In this document: piece by piece, positions 50,404-59,098 of the stretch
How positions within the stretch are numbered: the first letter of the stretch is position 1
Layout: the number at the start of each line of letters is the position of its first letter
Assembly (NCBI RefSeq): GCF_900091615.1
Contig: NZ_FMIA01000002.1
Span: 4,092,001 to 4,156,000 of the forward strand
DNA length: 64,000 nucleotides
From: Micromonospora yangpuensis
GTDB taxonomy: Bacteria; Actinomycetota; Actinomycetes; Mycobacteriales; Micromonosporaceae
Direction: 5' to 3'
Made by a program: the position numbers and the translations under genes
Notes under the pieces: model-generated
What the model saw: only the letters and a program-made list of their open reading frames with translations
Database searches by the model: none
What the model was told of the DNA's origin: nothing

Positions 50404-51408
50404 TCAGGCCGGGACCAGACCCAGCGCGAGCAGGCTGTCCGCGGTGTCGGTGATCGCGGTCTCGACCGGTCGCGGTTGCCAGCCGAGCACCCGGCGGGCC
50501 TTGGCGTTGCTGATCACCGGGACCTGCCCGCCCAGCACGGCCGCGTCACGCAGCGCCGGGTCGGAGCGGGCGCCCTCGCGCACCTGCTCGTCGGTCAACT
50601 CGGTGGCCGGCACCCGGTCCGCGAACCGCGGCAGGTGCCGGGCGAGCACGCGGCCCATCTCGTAGAGGCTGGTCGCCGCGCCGCTCACGGCGATGAAACG
50701 CTCGCCCGCCGCGGCCGGATGCAGCATGGCCCGCAGGTGCAGGTCGACCACGTCACGCACGTCCACCACGCCGAAGTACATCCGCGGCACCACCGGCATG
50801 CCGCCGGTGAGCAACGCCCTGACCAGGCCGGTCGAGGCCGACACCCGGGGGCCCAGCTGCGGCCCGAAGATGCCGGTGGGGTTGATCACGGTCAGCTCCG
50901 GACCACCGTGTTCGCGCACGTCCTCCCAGGCCGCGCGTTCCGCAACAACCTTCGACCGGTGGTACGCCGGGATGTCGCCCACCGCATCGGTCCAGTCCGA
51001 CTCGTCGTAGTGGCCGTCCGGCTTGACCGTGTAGCCCACCGCCGCGTACGACGAGGGCAGCACCACCCGCTCGACTCCTGCGGTACGGGCGGCGGCGAGC
51101 ACACGCAGCGCCCCGTCGCGGGCCGGGACGATCAGCTCGTCCTCGTTCGCCGGTGGGGTGAGCGGGAACGGAGACGCGTGATGCCACACGTACCGGACCC
51201 CGTCCACCGCCTTGTCCCAGTTGTCGTCCGAGCTCAGATCGGCGGTGACCACCTCGACCCGGTCATCGACGCCCGCCTGCCCGGCAATGCCCTGCTCGGG
51301 TCGCCGGGCGGCCACCCGGACCCGGTAGCCCTCATCGAGCAACCGGGCCACCGCGTGGCCCCCCACCTGTCCGGTCGCCCCCGTCACCAGCACCATGTCA
51401 TCAGTCAT
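50404..51408 (-). CDS. NAD-dependent epimerase/dihydroflavonol-reductase-like SDR
   Basis: A 334-residue extended short-chain dehydrogenase: cofactor loop VTGATGQVGG, catalytic YHRSK (Tyr-x-x-x-Lys), and the INPTGIFGP segment of dihydroflavonol-4-reductase/aldehyde-reductase-like proteins. The ATG at 51408 is chosen because the Rossmann fold begins directly after it. Confidence 0.9.
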   Translation of the reverse strand: MTDDMVLVTGATGQVGGHAVARLLDEGYRVRVAARRPEQGIAGQAGVDDRVEVVTADLSSDDNWDKAVDGVRYVWHHASPFPLTPPANEDELIVPARDGALRVLAAARTAGVERVVLPSSYAAVGYTVKPDGHYDESDWTDAVGDIPAYHRSKVVAERAAWEDVREHGGPELTVINPTGIFGPQLGPRVSASTGLVRALLTGGMPVVPRMYFGVVDVRDVVDLHLRAMLHPAAAGERFIAVSGAATSLYEMGRVLARHLPRFADRVPATELTDEQVREGARSDPALRDAAVLGGQVPVISNAKARRVLGWQPRPVETAITDTADSLLALGLVPA

Positions 51409-51549
51409 GCCTCGACTCTGCGCGCCCTGCAGCGCTTCAAGTCCAGTGTGATCCGCGTTACCACGACGGGCGTCGATCAACGCCCGACGCGTATCGGGTA
51501 ACCGACGCGCCTCGTCACCGTCCGATCGGCCGACCGGGCCGGCACCCCG

Positions 51550-53388
51550 TCACGCCGACCCGACCCGCAGGAAGGTGACCCGCTCGGCGGTCTCGGTCAG
51601 TTGCAGGGCCAGATCACCCGCGTCGACCTCGGCCGCGGGCCGCCCCAGCGCCTGCGCCACCGCCCCGGCCAACTCCCGCATCGGCACCGTCCCCCGGGGC
51701 CCGAACGGCAGCGGGCCGAGGTGTCCCGGCGGGTCGTCGGTGCCCCCGGGGGCACGCAGCATCCGCCCGAAGGAGGTGCCGGAGGCGTCCGGCTCGACCG
51801 CCAGGTGCTGCGCCTCCGGCGGCTGATGCAGGTCCAGCCGGGCGAGCTGGTCGCCGGTGAAGAGGCAGAGCAGGATGTCCGGGGCGAGCCGGCGGCTCCC
51901 CCAGGACACCAACGGCTGCCTGCCCGCCAGGTCGGCGTAACCGTCGACGAGCAGCGCCGGATAACCGGAGACCACGTCGGAACGGATGAGCGCGCCGGTG
52001 ACGGTGGGGAAATCCACCGGCACCGGGGCCACCGCGTCGCGTTGCTCGTCGGCCGGCCCGAGCCGGCCGATGCTGGTCGCCCCGTCGAGCAGGTGCCGAA
52101 CCCAGGTCTGGTCCACGCCGAGGAACCTGATCGTCTCGGCCGGCAGCAGCCGCTCGTCGGGCACCAGGTAGGTGAGCGGGATCCCGTCGAGGCGGGTCAG
52201 ACCGGTCAGCCAGTCGAGCACGCCGGCCGGCAGCGTGTCGTCGATCGGCGCCACGGCGAGCGGGTACCCGGGATCCACCTGCTGCTTGGCCCGCTGGTCC
52301 CGGCGGCGGCGCCACCCGTACAGGCCGGTGGCGACGTCGCCGCTGCTCAGCGCCAGCAGTCGGCCGAGCTGCCAGGCTGCGGCGTACCCGAGGTCGAACA
52401 TGCCCAGCTCGGTGTCGAAGCGCAACAGCGCGTCCCCGGTCCGGGTCGGTGCGACCGGGCCGCCGTCGGTCGGGCCGGGCACCAGCGGACCCCGGTACCA
52501 GCCGATGCTGCGCCCGCCCTGACGCAACTGATGCCGCAGGGGCACGAACCCCGCTGCGAGGTAGCGGTCGACGGCAGCGCCTCCGGCCGGCGGCAGCCGG
52601 AGCGTGCCGCCGTCGTCGGCCAGGTCCCGTACCAGCGTGGCGAAGGTGTGGTCGGCACTCACCGAGGCGAACCGCCAACTGGTCAGACTGACCAGACGGA
52701 CGGTGTGCGTCCGGCCGCCGCCCGGGGCCGGTCCGGGGTCGAAGACCGCCGGCCCGTCGCCCGTGGTCCGGAACCGGTGTTCCAGGGAGACCAGGTGCAC
52801 CGTGCTGGTGCCCCCGGGTGTCGGCAGCCGGTTGCCGACCACCACGGCCGCTTCGGCCGCGTCGCCGTCGCCGGCGCGTACGTGCGCGAGCAGCGGCAGC
52901 TCGGCGTAGTCGGGCAGCAGCTCCGTCAACAGGTCGAGTGGGACGTCGATGACGGTGACCGGATCCTGGCCCGACTCGTGTCGCTCCGGGGTGGACGCCG
53001 CCGCCGGCAGCCAGCTGTCCGTCCCGAGCTGGCCGAGCGGTACGGTGTGCGGCTCGGGCCGTTCGTCCTCGCTGAAGAGCAACAGCGCCAGCCAGGGTGC
53101 GGCCGCCGGGTCGTCGCCGACCGGGCTGCGTTCCCAGGGCAGGGTGGCCCGCTCCAACACCACGTGCGGCAGTACGTTGCCGTGGTCGCCCACGCTGCCG
53201 TGTGGCGGGAACACCGCCCGGATCAGCGACGGGGCGAGACCGAACCGGTCACCGGCGACGGTGAACCGCCGGGTCACGGTGAAGTCCTCCGGCTCCAGGC
53301 TCACCTGCTGCGAGACGGTGACCTGGTAGTCGCCGGCGGGCAGCACCGGACGGTGGTGGGCGCGGAACTCCAGACGGGACTCAGACAT
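51550..53388 (-). CDS. Unknown 612-residue protein of the DUF6603 operon
   Basis: I do not recognise a characterised family. The protein is acidic to neutral and rich in beta-type segments. It starts with a sandwich-like region (LPAGDYQVTVSQQVSLEPED) and has VLPHVVLERATLPWERS and WLALLLFSEDE. It lacks a signal peptide and transmembrane spans. The ATG at 53388 lies eight bases inside the end of the DUF6603-like gene, so the two are translationally coupled. It is the last gene of the operon; only about 70 bases of non-coding sequence and a divergent gene follow. A structural or assembly role with the larger neighbours is inferred from context only. Confidence 0.75.
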   Translation of the reverse strand: MSESRLEFRAHHRPVLPAGDYQVTVSQQVSLEPEDFTVTRRFTVAGDRFGLAPSLIRAVFPPHGSVGDHGNVLPHVVLERATLPWERSPVGDDPAAAPWLALLLFSEDERPEPHTVPLGQLGTDSWLPAAASTPERHESGQDPVTVIDVPLDLLTELLPDYAELPLLAHVRAGDGDAAEAAVVVGNRLPTPGGTSTVHLVSLEHRFRTTGDGPAVFDPGPAPGGGRTHTVRLVSLTSWRFASVSADHTFATLVRDLADDGGTLRLPPAGGAAVDRYLAAGFVPLRHQLRQGGRSIGWYRGPLVPGPTDGGPVAPTRTGDALLRFDTELGMFDLGYAAAWQLGRLLALSSGDVATGLYGWRRRRDQRAKQQVDPGYPLAVAPIDDTLPAGVLDWLTGLTRLDGIPLTYLVPDERLLPAETIRFLGVDQTWVRHLLDGATSIGRLGPADEQRDAVAPVPVDFPTVTGALIRSDVVSGYPALLVDGYADLAGRQPLVSWGSRRLAPDILLCLFTGDQLARLDLHQPPEAQHLAVEPDASGTSFGRMLRAPGGTDDPPGHLGPLPFGPRGTVPMRELAGAVAQALGRPAAEVDAGDLALQLTETAERVTFLRVGSA

Positions 53389-56300
53389 GGGCGGCCACCT
53401 GGGGGATCGCGTGGAACTGACTGGTGTCGAAGCCGGCGAGGTCGACCCGCGCCGAGGGCAGCAACGCGGCGAGCACACCGGCCCGGGCGGCGGCGACGGT
53501 GGGCGCGGTGATCGTCTGCTCGATGGTGGCCGCGCGGGCGGCCGGTTCGTCGGGTGCCACCTGCCAGCGCGGCGGCGGATCGAGGGCGATCGCCTCCCGG
53601 GTGTACAGCGGGGTGCCCGCGCGCAGGTGCGCCCGGTCGACCCAGGCCGGGTCGGCGGGGGTGACCGCCGGTCGGGGCCGGATCTCGTACCCGGTGACCA
53701 GGTCGGTCAGCAGCGCCGGGTCGGTGACCTCGGCCCGGAGCCGCCCGCCCCACAGCGCGTACGGCAGATCGGCGCGGACCGGGGTGTAGTCGAACCGGTC
53801 CTCGACCGGGGTGCCCTCGTGGGTGATGGCGATCCGGTGCACGGCGGTGACGGCGCCTACCGCGACGTCGACCGGTCCGACGCCGAACAGGGTCCGTCCG
53901 GACCCGGTGGGCAGGGCGGTCTGCCCGGTGCCGCGCACCGCGCTGCTGGCCGGCACGGCGCTGCTGCTGGTCAGCACCAGCCCGGTCGGGTCGGCGATGC
54001 CCAGGTCGTCGGCGGCGGCGTCCGGGGTGCTGCGGTGCGAGTCGGCGCGCAGGGACAGACCGACCACCTGTTCCCGGGGCGGCAGCAGGGTGTCCCGGAA
54101 GCGGGACCACGTCAACGGGGTGGGGGTGGACGTGGCGGCGGCCCCGAACGTGATGTCGATGCTGGTGACGTCCAGGTCGATACGCGCGGTGCCGCCGAAG
54201 TCCGGGCCCCAGAGCTGGACGTCGGTGCCGACGTGCACGCTTATCGTGTGCGCGCCGAAGGCCTGGAACGTGTACGACGCGGTGACGCCGACGTGCAGGG
54301 CCGCCTCGTAGTGGTACGGCTGCCAGGAGAGCAGGAAGTCCATCGAGGCGTCGAAGGCGGCGCGCAGCGAGTCGTCCTGCCACACCGCGCTGACCCGACC
54401 GCCGGCCATCAGCATGCTCGGGGTCAACGCGAAGTAGCCGCCGCCGGAGATGCTGAGCTGCTCGCAGACCTGCCAGCTGAAGCCGAGCCGGGGCACGTTC
54501 GGGTAGTGCGCCGGCACCGGGAAGTGCGGGTGGTAGCCGCCGGCGGTGAGGGCGAAGTCACCTGCGTGGTCTCCGGCGAACCAGGTGGAGAAGGCGAGGC
54601 CGCCGGTGAGGTGACAGTCGGGGGACAGCAGGTACGACGCCCGGGTGAGCTGGGCGACCACCGTCAGGTAGCCGTCCTCCGGCACGATGCTGGCCCGCAG
54701 CGCGAGTTGGACCTGCGCGATCGCCGGGACCGGGGAGGCGGCCGGTTCCGGGGCCGGCAGCACCACCGTGGACAGTCCGAGCACGTCCAGCTCGAACCGG
54801 TGCCCGAGGGAGGCGGCGACCAGCACGAACGAGTCCACCATCTCGAACGAGTTGAGCCGCAGGCCGAGGGCGAGAAAGTAGTCCCCGACCGACGGCGGCA
54901 GGTAGTCGTCGAGGATCCGCAGCTCGTCGGCGAGGGTGGTGCCCGGCGGTGGCCCACTGATCGCGTCGATGACCAGCGGGAACGTCGCCACCGCGGCGAT
55001 CTCGGGGGCGATGAACCGGCGGTTGTAGCCGAACCCGGCGGCGAGTCCGCGTACCGACAGGAACGGTGGGCCGCCCTGGATGCCGTTGAGGAAGGCGTAG
55101 GCGAACAGCGACGGCCCGGCGGGCAGCTGGGCGTACGCGCCGAGCGCGCCGAGGGAGAACGACAGGGTACGAAGCTGCAGTCCACCGCTGTACGCGGGGT
55201 AGCTGTGTCCCTCGTAGGTGATCGTGCTCTTGCGGAACGCCCCGTCCACCCGCAGCGGGCCGCTGGCGTACGACAGGCCGATGCCGCCGAGGTCGAAGGT
55301 CGGCAGGCTGAGCGGGGCGGAGGCGGACACCTCGACGGTGAGGCCGGTCAGCGACAGGGTCAGGCCGGCCACCGTCACCGACGCGTCGAGCAGCAGCGCG
55401 ATCCGGGCACCGCCGGCCGGTGGCCTACGGAACGCCAGGCCGACCCGGGCGATGTGCAGCGGGCCGAACGACCGTTGCACGGTGATCCACGACGCGTCGT
55501 CGCCGGTGCGTACCGGCGGGTTGGTAGGTGCCGGCCCGGGGCTGCCGGAGGTCGGTGCCGCGACCCCCGGCCGGCCGCCGACCGGCACGGCGAGCGCCTG
55601 GGTCAGCGGCCCGAGCATGACGGTGGCGTCGACGGTGAAGCCGGCGGCGAGGTCGCCGGTGGGCAGCCGGGGGGCGGTGTCGGGCAGCAGCGCGTTGAGC
55701 GCGGCGGCCTCGGCCGCGACGAGCGCCGCGGTGCTGGCGATCACCCGTAGCGGGTCGACGCCCATGGTGGTCGCTCCGGTGAGGTGGTCACCGACGACCG
55801 GCAGCTTCGCCAGGTCGAGCGTGGCGGCGACCTCCACCCCGAAGACGTACGACTTCGTGGCGCTGCCGGTGCTCGGGGCGGCCAGCGCGAACAGCGCCCG
55901 GCGCAGGTCGAGCCGCACCCCCTCGGGTACGTGGCCGGCGGCCGACGCCGACAGCGCCCCCACCAGGGCGCGCAGTTCCGGCACCGGATCGGTGGTGGCG
56001 TGCGAGTACGACGCGGCCAGCCGGCGGGCCGTCGGGTCCTGAGCGAAGTGCACGTCGAGCCGGGGGTGGAAGGTTCCCCCGTCGACCGGTACGGCCAGCG
56101 CCAACGCGCCGGCGACGGACCGGGCGGCGGTGTCCACGGCGACGGTGAGCGCCACCTCGGTGTCGTCGACCGGGAACCGGGCCTGCCCGGTGACCGCCAG
56201 CCGTTTCGCTCCGGTGGAGACCGCCATCGCGAGGTTCTCCACGGTCGCCCCGGCCAGCGGGGCCGGCAGTGCGGGCCCGCCGAGGCGGCTCGCCAGGTCG

Positions 56301-57871
56301 TCGAAGAGCCCACCGATCGGGATCCGCTGGCCCGGCCCGGTCTCCCCGGCGAACTCCCACCCGCGCTGCGGCGACGGATCGTAGCCGGCCCGCACCCGGA
56401 GGCTTACCTGGTGCAGGTCGAACAGGGCCTCGGCCAGGAAGGTGGTCGAGGCCGACGTGTGGTCCAGGGCGAAGCTGACGGCCCGCAGCTCGACTCCGTC
56501 GGTGATCGCCCAGACGCCGTCGATCTCGATCATGCCGGTGAAGCTGGTGCCCTCGGTGCCGCTGCCCGGGAGGGCCACCTCGGCCATGAACGCGTCCACG
56601 GCGAGGTCGGGCAGGTGGGTCGGGTCACCTCCGGTGAAGTGTTCGTACACCTCCCGGATGCGCAGCGGTGGGTCGCCCTCGCGCAGGTGCCCGCCGAGCT
56701 GCCGGGTGCCCGGATCGGCGAAGAGCTCCAGCGTGCCCTCCTCGCCGATGCCGACCAGGCCGTTCACGGTGACGCCGAGGGCAGGGCTGCCGAACGGGTC
56801 GTTTACCCGGACGTTGACGTCGATCTGTTCCAGGGTCAGCAGGTCGGTGACGATCACCCAGTCGGCCTGCGTGTAGACGGTCGCGGTCACCCGGTCGACC
56901 GGGCGGGCCGTCCCGGGCGTCACGGTCAGGGCGACCTCGCCGAGGGTGATGCCGGCACCGGGATCGATGCCGAACGGGACGGTGAGACTGGACTGCCCGA
57001 GCAGGCCGGCGATGTCGGCCATGGTGACCGGGCCGAGCGGCCCGAAGTCCGCCGCGAGCCGGATCGACTGCCGCCACCCGCCGACCATGGCGCTGACCAG
57101 GACCGACCTGGTCCGGGTCGCACCGGCAGGACCGTCGGCCGTGCTGACGGGCAGCGCGCCGCCGACCCGGACGTACGCAACCACCTCCTGGTCGATGGTG
57201 GAGACGTTGAGTTGCGGCCGGCCGACCAGCTCGTACCGCAGGTCGGTGAGGGTGACCGGACCGAGGTCGAGTTGGTGTCCCCGATAGCCGGCCAGCTCCA
57301 CCTCGGGCACCAGCGGGGTCGGCACGGGCAGGTCGGTGGGGGCGACCCGGCGCATGGTGAGCGTTCCGGTCACCGGGTGGGCGGTGCCGGGGAAGAGCAG
57401 GGTCAGCAGGCTCATCGCGGGGGTGATCCGCAGGTCACCGCTGAAGGCCATCGGCACGTCGGCCACGGCGGGCGCGGGGTCGGTCCCGTCGAGCAGGGTC
57501 GAGTCCAGGGTCAGGGTGGGGCCGTCGAAGCGCAGGTCGGCGAGGAGCCCGCCGCGCAGCGCCGGGAAGGCGTCGGCGAGGGACCAGCCCGGCCCGGCGG
57601 TGGCCGTGACGACGATTCCGGTGACCTCCTCGGCGACCAGCGTGAACCGGATCGTCACGGACATCGCGGCGAACGGTGCGGTGTCCCCGGTGCCGCTGAC
57701 GACGGTGTCATCGCCCGGGACCGGCCGGGTGGCGGCGGTGAGCGTGATCCGGTGGGTGGGCAGGAAACGGCCGAGGTACCCGGCGACCCGTGCGGGGAGC
57801 GTGTCCACCGCAAGGTCGAACGTGCCGGCGTCGACGGCGGCCGTCAGTACGGCGAGGTCCCGGCGGTTCAT
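53381..57871 (-). CDS. Giant DUF6603-like protein (1496 aa)
   Basis: A 1496-residue protein without signal peptide. The first about 750 residues are repetitive beta-rich modules. The region from about 800 to 1250 (ITVQRSFGPLHIARVGLAF, LSFSLGALGAYAQ, FGYNRRFIAPEI, VGDYFLALGLRLNSFEM) fits the DUF6603 family, whose members are large bacterial and fungal proteins of unknown function. A Pro/Gly/Thr linker near 760-780 separates the halves. It overlaps the metallo-hydrolase gene (ATGA) and the 612-residue gene. Alternating hydrophobic strands and absence of membrane spans suggest a long beta-structure. Family assignment is from memory of the pattern, so only moderately sure. Confidence 0.75.
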   Translation of the reverse strand: MNRRDLAVLTAAVDAGTFDLAVDTLPARVAGYLGRFLPTHRITLTAATRPVPGDDTVVSGTGDTAPFAAMSVTIRFTLVAEEVTGIVVTATAGPGWSLADAFPALRGGLLADLRFDGPTLTLDSTLLDGTDPAPAVADVPMAFSGDLRITPAMSLLTLLFPGTAHPVTGTLTMRRVAPTDLPVPTPLVPEVELAGYRGHQLDLGPVTLTDLRYELVGRPQLNVSTIDQEVVAYVRVGGALPVSTADGPAGATRTRSVLVSAMVGGWRQSIRLAADFGPLGPVTMADIAGLLGQSSLTVPFGIDPGAGITLGEVALTVTPGTARPVDRVTATVYTQADWVIVTDLLTLEQIDVNVRVNDPFGSPALGVTVNGLVGIGEEGTLELFADPGTRQLGGHLREGDPPLRIREVYEHFTGGDPTHLPDLAVDAFMAEVALPGSGTEGTSFTGMIEIDGVWAITDGVELRAVSFALDHTSASTTFLAEALFDLHQVSLRVRAGYDPSPQRGWEFAGETGPGQRIPIGGLFDDLASRLGGPALPAPLAGATVENLAMAVSTGAKRLAVTGQARFPVDDTEVALTVAVDTAARSVAGALALAVPVDGGTFHPRLDVHFAQDPTARRLAASYSHATTDPVPELRALVGALSASAAGHVPEGVRLDLRRALFALAAPSTGSATKSYVFGVEVAATLDLAKLPVVGDHLTGATTMGVDPLRVIASTAALVAAEAAALNALLPDTAPRLPTGDLAAGFTVDATVMLGPLTQALAVPVGGRPGVAAPTSGSPGPAPTNPPVRTGDDASWITVQRSFGPLHIARVGLAFRRPPAGGARIALLLDASVTVAGLTLSLTGLTVEVSASAPLSLPTFDLGGIGLSYASGPLRVDGAFRKSTITYEGHSYPAYSGGLQLRTLSFSLGALGAYAQLPAGPSLFAYAFLNGIQGGPPFLSVRGLAAGFGYNRRFIAPEIAAVATFPLVIDAISGPPPGTTLADELRILDDYLPPSVGDYFLALGLRLNSFEMVDSFVLVAASLGHRFELDVLGLSTVVLPAPEPAASPVPAIAQVQLALRASIVPEDGYLTVVAQLTRASYLLSPDCHLTGGLAFSTWFAGDHAGDFALTAGGYHPHFPVPAHYPNVPRLGFSWQVCEQLSISGGGYFALTPSMLMAGGRVSAVWQDDSLRAAFDASMDFLLSWQPYHYEAALHVGVTASYTFQAFGAHTISVHVGTDVQLWGPDFGGTARIDLDVTSIDITFGAAATSTPTPLTWSRFRDTLLPPREQVVGLSLRADSHRSTPDAAADDLGIADPTGLVLTSSSAVPASSAVRGTGQTALPTGSGRTLFGVGPVDVAVGAVTAVHRIAITHEGTPVEDRFDYTPVRADLPYALWGGRLRAEVTDPALLTDLVTGYEIRPRPAVTPADPAWVDRAHLRAGTPLYTREAIALDPPPRWQVAPDEPAARAATIEQTITAPTVAAARAGVLAALLPSARVDLAGFDTSQFHAIPQVAAHV

Positions 57872-59076
57872 CCTGGTGCCACCCAGGTGATGTCCAACGG
57901 CGACAGGGTGAGCGGCTGGGGCACGACCGATCCGGTGGAGTAGACCGGGGTCGTGATGTTCTCTGCCGACGACGGCGTGACGATTCCGTTGGGGTACGAC
58001 CAGACGTCGTGTGCGGACGCTGCTTTGCCGTCTGTCACGAACTGGTTGTGGTACCGCTGCACCACGGCGCGGGACGGAAGCCCGTACCCCGGGTCACCGA
58101 CCTTGCCGGAGCTGATCAGCGCGCGTTCGGTGGGCGCGACGAGCTGCACGAACTCCGGCGAGGAGGAGGTGTTGACGCTGCCGTGGTGGGCGACGTGGAC
58201 GATGTTCACGTTCTTGAGCCGCTTCTTGTACTTCTTCGCCCAGATGCTCTTCGTCATGAGGTACTCCTCGGTCGACCAGGTGGCGTCCCCGCAGAGCAGC
58301 AGCTTCCTGCCGAAGACCTCGACCAGGGTGACCACACTGGCCCGGTTGTTGCCGTCGTTGGTGTCGTCGTCGGCGACGTACTTCTCCTCGACGCCACTGG
58401 CCAGGATGGTGATCGTGCAGTTGGGCTCGGTCAGGATCCGTAGCCCGCCCTCCGGATCGAGGCTGGGTGGACCGGCTCCGAGCGGGTGGGGCTGGTATTT
58501 GGTGTCGCTCGGGCCGCGGCGCTGCAGGGTGGTCGAGCCGTTGTCGTCGGTGTCCTTGTTGCAGGTCACCCACCACTCCGTGCCGGTCTGGCTCTGCTGG
58601 ATCCATTTGCTGAGGGTGCTGCTGTACTTACTCAGCTCCCTGCTGTGATAGATCTCGCCGACGGTGACGTAGCCGTCGTGCAGCTTCATAACCTCCTTGA
58701 GCTTGTTGAAGTGGTCCTTGTCGCAGTGGGTGAGGATCAGGATGTCGATCTGCGGATAGTCGGCGCTGAGGAACCGGTCGCAGAAGAGGTTGTGGTAGGC
58801 GAAGAGCTTCAGGTAGGCGTCGGAGAGTCCGTCGTCGGTCCGGGAGGAGCCGCAGTCCACCAGGACGACCTTCCCGCCGGGGGTCTTGAGCACGATGCAG
58901 TCGCCCTGGCCCATGTTGACGAAGCGGGCGTAGAAGTTCCCGTCGTCGCGGGTGCCGGTCAGGCTGCCGTCGCCGCCCAGCGTCAGGCGCTGCTTCAGGT
59001 CCGTGACGTCCGCCGGCTCAACCTTGACCTTCTTGCTGGCGGTCGTTTCCTCGACGATCTTGCGCTTGCGTGCCAT
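57868..59076 (-). CDS. ComEC/Rec2-type metallo-beta-lactamase-fold hydrolase
   Basis: A 402-residue MBL-fold protein. The ComEC-type pattern is visible: FVNMGQGDCIVL, VLVDCGSS, metal motif LTHCDKDH (about 115-122), LLLCGDATW and VAHHGSVNTS. The HxDxDH variant is typical of soluble ComEC-C-like domains, proposed to be nucleases or phosphodiesterases. It lacks membrane spans. The N-terminus is Lys/Arg-rich (MARKRKIVEETTASKKVKVE), and the protein has many more lysines than its neighbours. It starts 22 bases after the fibre-like gene and is coupled to the DUF6603 gene (ATGA). Confidence 0.85.
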   Translation of the reverse strand: MARKRKIVEETTASKKVKVEPADVTDLKQRLTLGGDGSLTGTRDDGNFYARFVNMGQGDCIVLKTPGGKVVLVDCGSSRTDDGLSDAYLKLFAYHNLFCDRFLSADYPQIDILILTHCDKDHFNKLKEVMKLHDGYVTVGEIYHSRELSKYSSTLSKWIQQSQTGTEWWVTCNKDTDDNGSTTLQRRGPSDTKYQPHPLGAGPPSLDPEGGLRILTEPNCTITILASGVEEKYVADDDTNDGNNRASVVTLVEVFGRKLLLCGDATWSTEEYLMTKSIWAKKYKKRLKNVNIVHVAHHGSVNTSSSPEFVQLVAPTERALISSGKVGDPGYGLPSRAVVQRYHNQFVTDGKAASAHDVWSYPNGIVTPSSAENITTPVYSTGSVVPQPLTLSPLDITWVAPG

Positions 59077-59098
59077 CGGAACGCGTCCTCCTCGTCGT

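Noticed and set aside
53387..55750. 787-codon plus-strand frame opposite the DUF6603-like gene
   Set aside because: Repetitive Arg/Gly/Glu composition without domains; the minus-strand protein has coherent hydrophobic patterning.
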